NCBI RefSeq assembly: GCF_004664715.2
Contig: NC_051066.1
Span: 84,159,735 to 84,223,734, forward strand
Reading direction: 5' to 3'
DNA: 64,000 bases
DNA from: Peromyscus leucopus
Taxonomy: Eukaryota > Chordata > Mammalia > Rodentia > Cricetidae
Shown: positions 1 to 10,032 of the stretch, one piece after another
How positions within the stretch are numbered: the stretch's first letter is position 1
Layout of the letters: each line of letters begins with the position of its first letter
Translations under genes and position numbers: made by a program
Notes under the pieces: generated by a model
What the model saw: the letters and a program-made list of their open reading frames with translations, nothing else
Database searches by the model: none
Told to the model about the DNA's origin: nothing

Positions 1-249
1 ACATTTACCTCCTGAAGAGGCCAGTTTGGATGCGAAAATTCTGGTGCATTATTGTAACATCCATATCTATGTCTACCAAACCTTCCAAGAGAACGTCATT
101 TATTCATATTCTTAATTTTCATCTTTGTTCATTTATAGAAGTTTGCCAAAAATTTTGCTTTATGGTTTCTCCTAAATTTCCTGTTTTCTCTGCTACAGCT
201 GTTCTATCACCCTGAGCAGCTTGGTTTATTCCAGTAGGCATTTAGTTAT

Positions 250-453
250 TTAATTGCTCTGAGAAGGGGTTTCTTCTATAATGGCAGGAAAGTTCTGAAT
301 TGAATTTGCTATGGGGGCCTGCATGAGGCCCCTCTGGGAGTTTCCTGACTGCAGAGGTAAAGGATTACCTTGTCTGTCCCTTGTTGATCTACATTCATTG
401 GTCCAATGTTTACTTTTACCATACCTTCTGCATAATCCAGAAGGGAGGAGCAT
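250..453 (-). pseudogene. gag: ERV gag nucleocapsid fragment with a damaged second zinc knuckle
   Basis: The open 67-codon segment carries CRRYGKSKHWTNEC, a CCHC knuckle (C-x2-C-x4-H-x4-C) of the betaretroviral second type (GK..HW..EC) in which the second cysteine has become tyrosine. It is followed by the Q/G/N/P/S-rich tail typical of betaretroviral Gag ends. The first knuckle lies just upstream at about 504-548 (minus strand), in the frame reading FGCNKQGHLKREY. Its first cysteine position is histidine and its last is tyrosine. Both RNA-binding knuckles are therefore broken, which fits long decay as non-functional DNA. Confidence 0.8.
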
Positions 454-633
454 TCTGTTGCTATTGTTCCTTCAATAAACATTCTTTCTAGGAACGCCCT
501 GCTTATACTCCCTTTTCAAATGACCTTGTTTATTGCAACCAAAATGGCTGACGTTTTTCCTCAAAGCTTTTGTAATTACCTCTCCTATGCACATCTCATG
601 GTCACAAGACACAATATTAATTGTGTCCCTCAT

Positions 634-984
634 CTAATCCTCCAAGGGTGCTGATCTTACTTTTAACGGCCTGAATATTCTTTTGCATGCTACATTCACA
701 TTCTCAAAAGCCAAAGATTCAGCTATTATCTGTCTAGCTTCTGAATTTGGTATCATTCTATTTACTGCTGAAGACAGCCTTTTTAAGAAATCTCTGAAGG
801 ATTCTTTCAGGCCTTGTATAACTTTCATAAATGATTCAATTTTCTTCCCTGCTTCCTCAATTCTGTCCCATGAATTCATGGCTGCATTGTTGCATAAAAT
901 TAAGGCTTGGTTATCATATAAACATTGTCTTTGTATATCAGTGTAATCACCTTCTCCAAGAAGCTGATCCTGGGAAATTTCCAC
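634..984 (-). pseudogene. gag: ERV gag capsid C-terminal fragment
   Basis: This is an open 116-codon segment of an otherwise broken gag. Its middle (residues about 57-77) carries a typical major homology region, with the order QG, E, F and RL, followed by the helical C-terminal capsid domain (RQIIAESLAFENVNVACKRI, about residues 83-102). In a live betaretrovirus this domain drives capsid dimerisation during particle assembly. Here it lies in the right order between the N-terminal remnant and the nucleocapsid, but stop codons or frame changes on both sides cut it off. I treat it as a fossil with no expected product. Confidence 0.8.
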
Positions 985-1330
985 ATCTCTAGTCCTACAT
1001 TGTTATTCTATCATTTTAGCCTCCTGTTTAAACCATGTTCTCCATTGTAATTGTGCCCTGGCCTTTAGGACAGCCGTAATTAATTCTTTCCAGTCCTGAG
1101 GGATAATTCTATTACAAGTTGACCACAAGTTTAACACTTACTTTTCAAATGGAGAATGCATACCATATGAGACCATAGCATCTTTAAATCTAGCATTTCC
1201 ACAAGAGTCCAATTAGCTTGTACATGCACTTGAGCAGGTAGTTTCTATAAGGTTACCAGATAGATGAAGTTTGGTTGTTTGAAAACAGGCTGTCTCTCTA
1301 TAACTGTATAATTCAATCCTGAAATAATTT

Positions 1331-1480
1331 CACCTTTAAATTCTCCTGTCTGGGTCTGAATTTCTCTATAATTCATTTTAAGAAGTTTTTCTAAAGTCAA
1401 TCCCAAGTTAGGTTCACCTTTAAATTCTCCTGTCTGGGTCTGAATTTATATATGATTCATTTTTAACAGGTTTTCTAAAG
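1331..1480 (-). pseudogene. Gag N-terminal region with an 84-bp tandem duplication
   Basis: Segments 1331-1396 and 1415-1480 are near copies, offset by exactly 84 bp (28 codons). Read on the minus strand, both stay in one frame and share the peptide core IQTQTGEFKGE. The upstream (5') unit now has a TAA stop where the other has an arginine codon. It lies between the gag start area and the capsid, so probably in the matrix or linker part. The duplication keeps frame; the stop looks later. Confidence 0.6.
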
Positions 1481-1822
1481 CTTTTATCTTGGCACTTAAA
1501 TTGGCTAACCTTTTTAATGCTAAAATAAAAATGATTAAAAAAGAATATTCATAATTGATGTTACATACATCTCATCAACATTAATTATCCTCTCATTTAA
1601 TTTTTCTACTTCCAGGCAGCCTAATGTGTTATCAAACAGAGACCAAATTCCTTCCATAGTAAAAATGTTTCCCATTTTTTTTTTAATGTGGGGAAAAAAT
1701 TCTCTTTTAACTAATTTCACTCTTTAAGATATCTTTATTGACTTACCAAATCTGTTGACTTCACAGAACAGTACAAGTCCCTGAGAGAATTTCAAAGTAT
1801 GGTGGCAGTCCAAGATGGGAAT

Positions 1823-1823
<1 letters not shown>

Positions 1824-1890
<67 letters not shown>
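1824..1890 (+). repeat. (GA)n microsatellite in the ERV leader
   Basis: About 67 bases of nearly perfect AG dinucleotide with one interruption near 1873. It sits between the primer site and gag and produces long Ser/Leu or Arg/Glu artefact peptides. Confidence 0.95.
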
Positions 1891-2107
1891 CCAACCCTCA
1901 CCAGGAGAGAGAAAGCCAAAGAGATTCTGGCCATGTGCTCCTGCCTGAGCTGTGCAACCGGACCTGAGCCAGGGGCTCTGTAAGCTCACAAGCAACCCAG
2001 CTACATGTAGCTCTGGCCACTTGCAGCTCAGGCCGTGTGCAATGTGCAGCTCCAGAGGAGCTGGGGCCTGCAAGGCCATAGGCAAGTGGCTTTTTTGTGA
2101 ATTCCTT

Positions 2108-2125
2108 CCCCAAAGTTGGACACCA
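2108..2125 (-). other. Retroviral primer binding site, lysine-tRNA type
   Basis: On the minus strand the 18 bases next to the LTR read TGGTGTCCAACTTTGGGG. They differ at only a few positions from the tRNA-Lys1,2 primer site of betaretroviruses and HERV-K-like elements. Two bases separate it from the LTR end, as expected. Confidence 0.75.
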
Positions 2126-2127
2126 AA

Positions 2128-2601
2128 TGTAACACAAGTCTTTAAATGTCTTAATAAATAAAACACTGAGCCAGAAATTTGGGTTAAAGTCTTAGAGAGA
2201 TCAGGGAAATATGGAAAGCCACCAGCCATCCTTACCTCACCAACTCTGCAGCATCTAAATTGCACAACTTCATGTCTACCCAGGCTTTATATGCCTTGCT
2301 TTTCTGCCCTCTCACTGGCTCTTAGCCCAGCTACCTCACTTCCTCTTCCTACACAGCTCTGTCACTGTCTGTCTGTCTATACAGTCCTCTATGATTGGTA
2401 CTGGAATTAAAGGCATGTGTTGCCATTCTTAACTCTGTTCCCTAGTTTGACCTTGAACACAGAGATCCTGCCTGCCAAGTGATAGGATTAAAGGCATGTT
2501 CTACCACTGCCTGACTTCTTGTTTACTTATAATGGCTTTCCTTTTCCTCTGATTCTCCAGACAAGCTTTATTTATCAAAGCACAAATGAAATATCACCAC
2601 A
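2128..2601 (-). mobile_element. 5' LTR of the ERV (about 474 bp)
   Basis: In the element's orientation the LTR starts TGTGGTGATATT (from 2601 downward) and ends in CA at 2128, directly before the primer site. A TATA-like ATATAAAG lies at about 2285-2296 (minus strand). Two segments containing GCCTTTAAT (about 2408-2520) resemble the second part of B1-type SINEs, as in the related solo LTRs at 26876, 33596 and 53166. No second LTR is visible because the window ends first. Confidence 0.8.
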
Positions 2602-2789
2602 AACCATTTGACAGGCTCATGATCATATATTCCCAAAGATAGGAAAAGGATTTTTATCTAAACCATCTTTCTTTTCCCAGTTCACCACACTGACAGAGGA
2701 ACTTCTCTAAGAACATTTAGCTATGCCTATTTCACAAACCTCTAAACAGTTCTTCAGTGCATGCAGCATGATGTATAAACATCTTTGCT

Positions 2790-3190
2790 GGGGATTACAG
2801 GCTGTCACCATCTGACCTCAACCCATCAGTCCAACCTCATATCATATTACATCCCTCCATGTACCCCTAGGATATTTTAACCCACTAAACATCTCATCAG
2901 TTTGAATTTGGCATGAATTCCCTATTCTTCCCAAACCTTACATCTGTGATTTGGACTTCAATTACCCTTCCTAGCCTTTGTTGTTCTATTGAAATCTTAC
3001 TCTTAATATACTGCTTAGTTCTTACTTCTTTAATTTAATTCTGCTTTTGATTGAATTTCATTATATAAGTATTTAATTCATCCTCTGTAGCTTCATTTTA
3101 TAAATTCCTTGATGTTGAGAACTACACCTTACTAATTTTTGCCTTTCCCATGCCCTCTATTCTTCAGTCTCTATCACTATATGTGTTCAG
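2790..3190 (+). repeat. Possible L2 LINE remnant
   Basis: Pyrimidine-rich text resembles the L2 3' half (ACCTCAACCCATC, GAATTCCCTATTCTTCCC, then AAATTCCTTGATGTTGAGAAC near 3100). It is heavily diverged, so the call is tentative. Confidence 0.4.
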
Positions 3191-3649
3191 CTTAATGCTC
3201 ATTGGTTAAGGAAATGGGTGCTAATTTAAGTCATGTACCTTAGTTGTGCCTCCACCTGCCACTATTGAGATAAACCATAAGTGACCTGCAGCTTAAATAT
3301 TAGGAGGTCATTTGGAAGAAGGTCCTTGTGGGAGAAAGAGCACTGGATCAAGAGTCATATATGTATTTGAGTCCTGTTTGGGAAGGCAATGAATCTAGTG
3401 GTTTAAATAACTACAGATAGTCCCTCAGTTATCCATTTTCTCTCTTTTGATAATAGATACTGAAGTTTTAGTTGAGCTCATGACTATCCAGCTGAAGAGT
3501 ACATTGTTTTGTCATCCAAGAAACTAGATATCAAAGTTTGGGCCTCTTCCTCCCCTTCCTCTTCTTCTTTCCTCTTTCTTTTGTTCCTCCTTCTCTTAAT
3601 AAAGAAGCCAAAGTGATTCTTTTAAGCTTCAAAGCATATCAGTGTTCAG

Positions 3650-4060
3650 CCACTATTATTTATCAAACCCTCCCAAGGAATCTCATGTAATATAGTCCTA
3701 GCAATGGGCTACAATATCTTGTGACCTGGTGACCCCCTTAACTCTGACTTCTTTTATTACTTCCTACACTCCTATCTGTTTTGATTTCTTACTATACATC
3801 ACACACCTAACACAATGATCTAGGACCCTTTATGTTGCTCATTTCTTCCAGATAAATGATCTTCCTCCAGATTACCACTATACTAAGGGGAATGATCATA
3901 TATTTGCTCAAATGTTTTAACCAGAGAACAGCATTTTATGACCTATTCCTCCATTGTTTTTATTATTGAGATCACCTGTTAGAATATAGACACGGAATTT
4001 ATATTAACAATTATGTTTTCCACATTACTGTATCTCCTGTATTGACTATTCAATACACAA
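3650..4060 (+). repeat. Possible L2 LINE remnant
   Basis: This has L2-like order: a segment with GCTCAAATG and ACCAGAGA near 3905-3925, then TAGAATATAGACACGG resembling the L2 'interval to the poly-CA end' region. Ancient and diverged. Confidence 0.4.
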
Positions 4061-4085
4061 ATTAAATAAAAATTTTCTTCAATTT

Positions 4086-4287
4086 TTAATTATATGTATG
4101 TATGTGCCTTGCATGTACACATACATGAGGATGCCTATGGAGGTCAGAAGAAGACATTGTATTCCCAGAGCTGGAGTTACAGGAGATTGTGAGCTACCTG
4201 TATGGTATGGGTGCTGGGAACTGAACTCCTGTCCTCGGAAATATCAACCAGCACTCTTAACTGTTGAGCCATTTCTTCATCCCCTGC
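4086..4287 (-). repeat. B2/B3 SINE, antisense
   Basis: The right end, AGCACTCTTAACTGTTGAGCCATTTC, is the complement of the tRNA-like B2 head (GCTCAG..GTTAAGAGCACT). GGTGCTGGGAACTGAACTC matches the B-box side, and the left part carries the AGGTCAGAAGA body. Confidence 0.8.
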
Positions 4288-5600
4288 ATTAATAGTTTAT
4301 TAAAAACAAAAAACCAAAAGAACCTGGAGTCCTGAAGCTGCTACAATAAGCCTTGGATGTGTTTATGAAACAGAAGTGACTTAGTTTTTGGAAGTGAGAT
4401 CTTGGTCACAGCATATATTCTAACATTGAGGTTTGACTCTAGAAGATGCAAATCAGTTTCATTACTCTTTTGATGGAGATCCTCCAATAGCTGTCCACTA
4501 CAATGGAAACAATGTCCAGTTTCCTTAGTAAACCAAGAAAACTAGATGTGCCTGGGCCTCTGACTTCCTCTTCCACTCTGTTCTTTTCATTTCCTCATCA
4601 GAGCCCTGTCCCTCTTGATTTTGTTCCAGAAATGTTCCCCACCAGCTATGCTCCAGATCCTCACACCCTCCTTTACATCAGACTCAAGTTCACAATCCAC
4701 CACCTCAGTGAGGTTATCTCTGGACACCTGGACATCCATCTTGTCCTAAGATGACATGGTCTTAGTGCCTAGGATCTCTATCCCTTTTTCCCTCCTTGTG
4801 ACCTTGGCACCACTTAATATCACTGTATATCTATTTCTTTGCCTCACAGTACAGTTTCCTCAACTGGGAAGTCAAGTTTTGGATGGAAATCAATCATTCC
4901 TGTTTTCAATTCCTTGCTCACTTCTGAGCTGTTTCTGGGCAAAGATTTTTCAGGGACCAAAGGAAAAAAAATGTGAAATGCTCATTTGAGGTCACTATCA
5001 GTGCTGAATAATGGGAACCCAGAGGTTCAATCGATGTCCCATTAATGGAGTAAGTAGTTTATATAAGAGCAGCTTTGTGGTTCCCTGGAAAAGCATGTCA
5101 AACACAAGATCCACTCTCTTTTAAGGTGTGTGACCATTTCACTGGGTAGTTGTGAAATGTATATAACACAGTGTTTATGAAAACATCTATTGCTGGGCTA
5201 ATCATATAGCAAATTTGATATAAAAATCTGCCTCCCATTTTTATTTCCTTTCTGTTATATTCAGTATATTACCAAGGAGTGAACACCTCATCAGTTTTCA
5301 GTGACAGAGCTCACATTATATTTCTTTGCAACTACCTGTCTTTTTGAAGGCACTTTCAAAACCCATTAAAATTGTTTAAATTAGCATTTTTTTCCATGAC
5401 ACCAAAGCCACATTTTGGAAAATTCTTCCTGATAAGCCTTCTCTTTGGAAAATCCCCATTCTATTTTTCATAGTAGCCAATGCTGTTTACCTTAGGACCC
5501 AACACCTTTGACTTTATTTTCAGTGTTAATAAATGAGTTAGTTCTGTTTCCTGTTTTCTCTACTGACCAATCTGCTACCAGCAGTCACAGCCAGTCTTAA
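4288..5600. other. Largely unassigned interval
   Basis: A short A-rich run (4302-4318) is followed by sequence with weak L2-like character at about 4490-4980 (CTCCTTTACATCAGACTC). From 4990 to 5600 I recognise nothing. Open frames at 4503-4754 and 4756-4989 have no recognisable domain and sit in repeat-like text. Confidence 0.4.
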
Positions 5601-5611
5601 AATAATTGCAG

Positions 5612-5759
5612 CCGGGCGGTGGTGGCGCACATCTTTAATCCCAGCACTCGGGAGGCAGAGGCAGGCAGATCTTTGTGAGTTCGAGGCCAGCCTGGTCTAT
5701 AGAGCAAGATCCAGGAAAGGCACAAAGCTACACAGAGAAACCCTGTCTCGAAAAACCAA

Positions 5760-5795
<36 letters not shown>
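5612..5795 (+). repeat. Young B1 SINE with (AAT)n tail
   Basis: The full B1 body starts CCGGGCGGTGGTGGCGCAC and ends in CTGTCTCGAAAAACC, followed by about 13 AAT units (5758-5795). Direct repeats AATAATTGCAG flank it at 5601-5611 and 5796-5806 as target-site duplications. The tail microsatellite probably grew from the original A-rich tail plus the AAT-containing target. Confidence 0.95.
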
Positions 5796-5801
<6 letters not shown>

Positions 5802-5806
5802 TGCAG

Positions 5807-7834
5807 CAGTAAACAACTGATTGGAATTAGTAGGATATCTATAACTGTGTTTCAACTAGGTTGAAAGGGGGCTAATATGACCTTTAGTCTCCAGTGATGG
5901 GATTTGGTGAATCCCATGAAGAAAAGGAGTAGGAAAATTGCCATGAAGCCTGAAAAGATGTACTCAAGGTGAGAACAAATGTTTCTGTCTTGCTTTCTTC
6001 TGTTCCCCATTGTGCCTGGCATACCCAGGAACCAATGGGCATGAATGAGTGTGTCAGGATCAAGTGGGTGCCAGCAGAGGAGCAAATGGTTTCTCTCTGA
6101 GATTCTTTTCTCCAAACTGTTTCATATCTGTGTTGTTTTCCTTCACTGTGAAGTTGTTCTTGGTCTATCTCACTTTGCTTAGTGGAGAGGCCAGTCCTGG
6201 AGGACATCTAGTAAATGTTGAATGAAAAGATTTAACATATCGGTAAAAGACATGTAGCTAAACTTGAATGTTTTGAAGGGGAGAAGAGATAGAGATTGAG
6301 AGAGAGGGACAAGGGAGGGGGAAACATGCATTTGTGTACAGATATGTGCTTAATGTGGTGTTTAATTACACTCCCACCAGGTGGGTGACCAGATCACACT
6401 GTGGAACACTAAGATGCATGCTTGAAACACTAAGAAAACTCGAAGATGCCTTCAAATCTAGTTTTGCCACGATGATTTTGATAACTTCAGTTGTATATTT
6501 TTCATCCCTATTACTTTCAGATATACATACATCCTTCCCCGCCTCTCCATTTTCCCCTCCTCTATGTGAAATGTGATACTTTTCAGTATTCTTAGATTTT
6601 TTTTTTCTGGAATCCATACTTAACTTCCTCCACATCTGCTATGAAACAAAATACTGATTAATGTGACTTATAAGCCTAACCATTTAAGTTGAGTCAATGA
6701 CCAATTCTTATTCTTAAAAGTTTTAGAGGTTTTTTTTTTTTTTTCATTTTTTCCAATCTCTCTCTTCACTCTGGTTTTTTGGGCTTATGAAAAGATTAAA
6801 GAAAAATTATACCAGCAGTAACATTCTTAACCACATCTGAGGCTTACATTCCAAGGCCTTTGACTAAAGTCAACCCAGACTCACTTTGAGATAAAAAATG
6901 TTTTTTAACTTTGTTATTTTTGTCACTTAAAAATTATGGTGTGATATAAAAATGTACACAATCAAATAATGTCCAGAAAGGAGTTCCCAGTCTTGTCATT
7001 CCCATAACTACAACAAAGAATAACTAGCAATAAATCATGGGTAATACTCGGTGATTCCACAGGAAGAAAATATACTTTTAAAAAGTAATCCTCAAGGGTC
7101 TGAGATTCTGCCTTTGTGTGGTAAAAATGATGCTTTGCCTAGGAGAATAATTCTGAAGGGATCATCCGATATTTCCTCAATCAGAGCAGGACAAGAGATT
7201 CTAAGTGATGCCAGTTCCACAGATGACAATAAGACTGAAATCTTCTTTGTAACTGTGCACTGTTGTGATCTGAACACACACAGAGAAATGGGCAGACTCT
7301 TCTTCAAAGCAGCCACCTTACACATGGCACACTTAATTTGAAAATAGCACTGTGTTCAAAACTGTGGAACTACCTTCAAAGTCTACATTCTACTATTTGG
7401 AATGCCCTGAATATCTGCAAATACTATTTTGGTGTTGTATTTGACATTTGTAAATATTAAAAATCTTTAAGTTTTGAATCTCATATGAAAAGTACAACCT
7501 AGGGAAATGTCATTTTGTTGATTTAAAAAAGAAATTGGAGGTATTTTGGATTAATTTTATTTTAGAGTAATTCCAGTGGCTCTGAAAACTTTTCCTTAGA
7601 TGATATTGAAGTTGAGGGGAAAAAGAAACTTCAATAGTCTATGCATATGTCCTGCAACCAACATAATGTTGAGGGGAACAATATTAAATTGGACATTTTA
7701 TGTATTCTTCTAATTTTATCAGTATTGTATGAAAAAAATCTAGTTTGATTGTTTTTAGTGGTGGCTCTGTCTCCCCACAGATAAAAGAAGATAGATATGC
7801 CTGAAGGAGTTTATTTCAGATTTCATAATTTTTA
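5807..7834. other. Unassigned interval
   Basis: No repeat family or gene is recognised. A 96-codon open frame at 7051-7341 (+) is the longest; it has no domain I know and no splice or promoter support. A GA-rich patch lies at 6285-6320 and a T run at 6731-6744. Confidence 0.4.
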
Positions 7835-8590
7835 CCAAATTTGTTCATTAACATTTTCATACACGTGGAAAGTACATTCTGATTACCACTACCTCCTGTC
7901 TCTTTAGTATTTCTCCTTTCCCTATTACCCATGCTCCTTCCTACAACTGCCTTTCCTGAGTCCAGCTCTCTTTGTTTGATTTTGTGACCCACTGAGTTTT
8001 ACCAGGGCTGTTTGTGTGGCCATGAGTGTGGAAATATCCACTGGAGTCTCATGGGCTCACCAATGGGTTCACAGCTGCAGACAATGACTTCCCTCGTATC
8101 TGTTGGTGGCCAACTGTTTACCAAGAAGAGATGTGCCCTTGTGAAACCCCCTCTGATCTATGATCAATAGTGGAAAGGCTGAATCTAGTATATGTCCATT
8201 GCAGGTAGCAACAGGGGCTATAAGACAGTTATTCTTTGTGAAGAGAAGCTTCTCTGATTAAGGCTGGGAGTAGCAATTATTTATGGGCCTAAACACAAAT
8301 AATAAGGCAGATTTGTGCTCTGACAAATTTACCAAACAAGAGTAGTAAGTTAATCCTGAGGATCTCCTGAAGCATGGGTTTTTGACCAGATTTACAGTAC
8401 TAGGTATAAATTCTCTCTTGAAGAGTAGACTTTAAATCCAGGTAGACAATGGTTGGTACCTTCATCACATTTTTACAAGTATTGTGACAGTGGTCACATC
8501 TTGTCTGGCAGGTTGGTATTGTAGTTACTTGGGGTTTGCAGCTGGGTAAGACTATTGATCCCTTTAGATTTTATAAGGCATTTATTTTTC
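7835..8590 (-). mobile_element. L1 3' UTR, Lx type, antisense
   Basis: The plus strand reads as the complement of the long rodent Lx 3' UTR: TTTTCATACA at the A-tail side, then CCATGAGTGTGGAAATATCCACTGGAGTC-type text, and GGTCACATCTTGTCTGGCAGG and GCAGCTGGGTAAGAC near 8490-8560. I recognise these landmarks from the mouse family. No ORF2 is attached. Confidence 0.7.
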
Positions 8591-9084
8591 ATAATGTATA
8601 AACTAAAAGTATAGTAATGCATAAACTAATGGTATAATTTTTCTAGAAGTTTCTAATTAAAATCCAGACAGATAATTCTCTTGGAACACCCTTTGTCCTG
8701 TGGCGAAATACCTGAGCACCCCAATATCAATGTGATTTTTATCAACACTAGATGTTCTATACTCAATATCACAATTTTGCAGAAAGGAGAAATACACAAT
8801 TGTATTTTCATACCTCATTATAATCATTAATAACAATTATATATAAAATACTTCAAGTTATGCACAGAATGATTAATCAACCAAATTCTTCCTCTTAATC
8901 CTTTGGGCTTGATAAAGAATCCATGTACTACATGCTAAGCACATCAGACCTCCCTGATGAGCAGGAAAATGCCTTGCATTTCAAAGTAAAAGTCAAAGAC
9001 ACCAAGTACAATCAGCCTTTGCAAACACTGTTGTTTCAAGTAATTGAGTATCCTCTCCCATTTTATTGTTTGATTACCTATGAT
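8591..9084. other. Unassigned AT-rich interval
   Basis: I see no recognisable gene or repeat here. Confidence 0.4.
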
Positions 9085-9297
9085 GGGATACCTTGCACAG
9101 CCTTCATGCAGCAGGGAGGGGTTTGGACTTGCCTTAACTGAATGTACCAGGTTTTGCTGACTCCCCATGGGATGCCTTACCTTTTCGGAGGAGGAAATGG
9201 GTGGCTTGGGTGGAAAGGTTGGGAGGCGGAGCAGGAGGAGGGATGAGAGGAAGATCTGTGGATGGTATGTAAAATGAATTAAAACATTTCTTAATTA
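9085..9297 (+). mobile_element. L1 3' UTR end
   Basis: It contains the rodent L1 terminal landmarks in order: GGGAGGGG..GGACTTGCC, ACTGAATGTACCAGG, CTGACTCCCCATGGGA, a purine-rich GGAGG stretch, and GGTATGTAAAATGAATTAAAA before an A-rich tail. It is a separate, older-looking 3' end than the one at 10.6 kb. Confidence 0.75.
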
Positions 9298-9597
9298 AGA
9301 AAAGAAAAATAGGATGATTTTTTCTAGATCCATCCATTTGCCTGCAAACCTCATGATGTCATTGTTTTTCTCTGCTGAGTAGTATTCCATTGTGTATATA
9401 TGCCACAATTTATTTATCCATTCTTCAGTTGAATGGCATCTAGGTTGTTTCCAGGTTCTGGCTATTACAAACAATGCTGATATGAACATAGCTGAGCAAG
9501 TGCTCTTGTGGTATGATTGAGCATTTCTTGGGTATATGCCCAAGAGTGGTATAGCTGGATCTTGGGGGAGATTGATTCCCAATTTTCTAAGAAAGCG
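9298..9597 (-). mobile_element. L1 ORF2 C-terminal end, inverted
   Basis: The minus strand encodes the well-known L1 ORF2p tail: DPAIPLLGIYPR, then HSTEEWINKLWHIYTMEYYS and DIMRFAGKWMDLEKIIL, in an open 95-codon frame (9295-9582). It stops about 30 codons short of the usual ORF2 end. It lies opposite in direction to the 3' UTRs on both sides, which suggests a 5'-inverted L1 insertion (twin priming) joined to the 3' UTR that starts near 9598. Confidence 0.85.
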
Positions 9598-9979
9598 ACA
9601 TATAGGAGGATACTAGAGGTGGAACAAGGATGACTGGACTGCTATTCACATCACCAGGGAGGCTACCTGAAAAACAAGACCCCAAGAAAGACACGAGGAT
9701 CGCCCAATGACGGAGAAATGGCTGAGATCTACATGAACAACCTGGACACGAGTGGGAGTAATGAAGGGCGAGGGTCGAGGGAAAGAGAGCTTGTGGGAGC
9801 AGGAGATCCCAGCTGGATCAAGAACAGAGAGGCACTGGGTGGTGGTGGCACACGCCTTTAATCCCAGCAATAGGGAGGCAGAGGCAGGCGGATCTCTGTG
9901 AGTTCAAGGCCAGCCTGGTCCACAAAGCGAGTTCCAGGAAAGGCGCAAAGCTACCCAGAGAAACCCTGTCTCAAAAAAC

Positions 9980-10032
<53 letters not shown>

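Larger units (their letters stand above)
1..2127 (-). mobile_element. Internal region of a decayed betaretrovirus-like ERV (gag part), cut by the window edge
   Basis: This is an old proviral copy read right to left, running from the LTR and primer site near 2.1 kb towards the window start. A leader with a long GA tract is followed by gag remnants in the expected order: N-terminal part, capsid C-terminal domain, then nucleocapsid zinc knuckles. Pro, pol, env and the other LTR would lie beyond position 1 if present. Stops and frame changes separate the open segments, so no full Gag can be made. The class II (ERVK-like) call rests on the capsid major homology region, the two-knuckle nucleocapsid and the lysine-type primer site. 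The family may belong to the mys/MysTR-like elements of cricetids, but I cannot confirm the name. Confidence 0.82.

Noticed and set aside
1792..2265. 157-codon minus open frame with long Ser/Leu repeat
   Set aside because: It spans the ERV leader and LTR across the GA tract, not a gene.
7051..7341. 96-codon open frame in unassigned sequence
   Set aside because: No recognisable domain, promoter, splice site or codon bias; could be chance. Kept only as a note.
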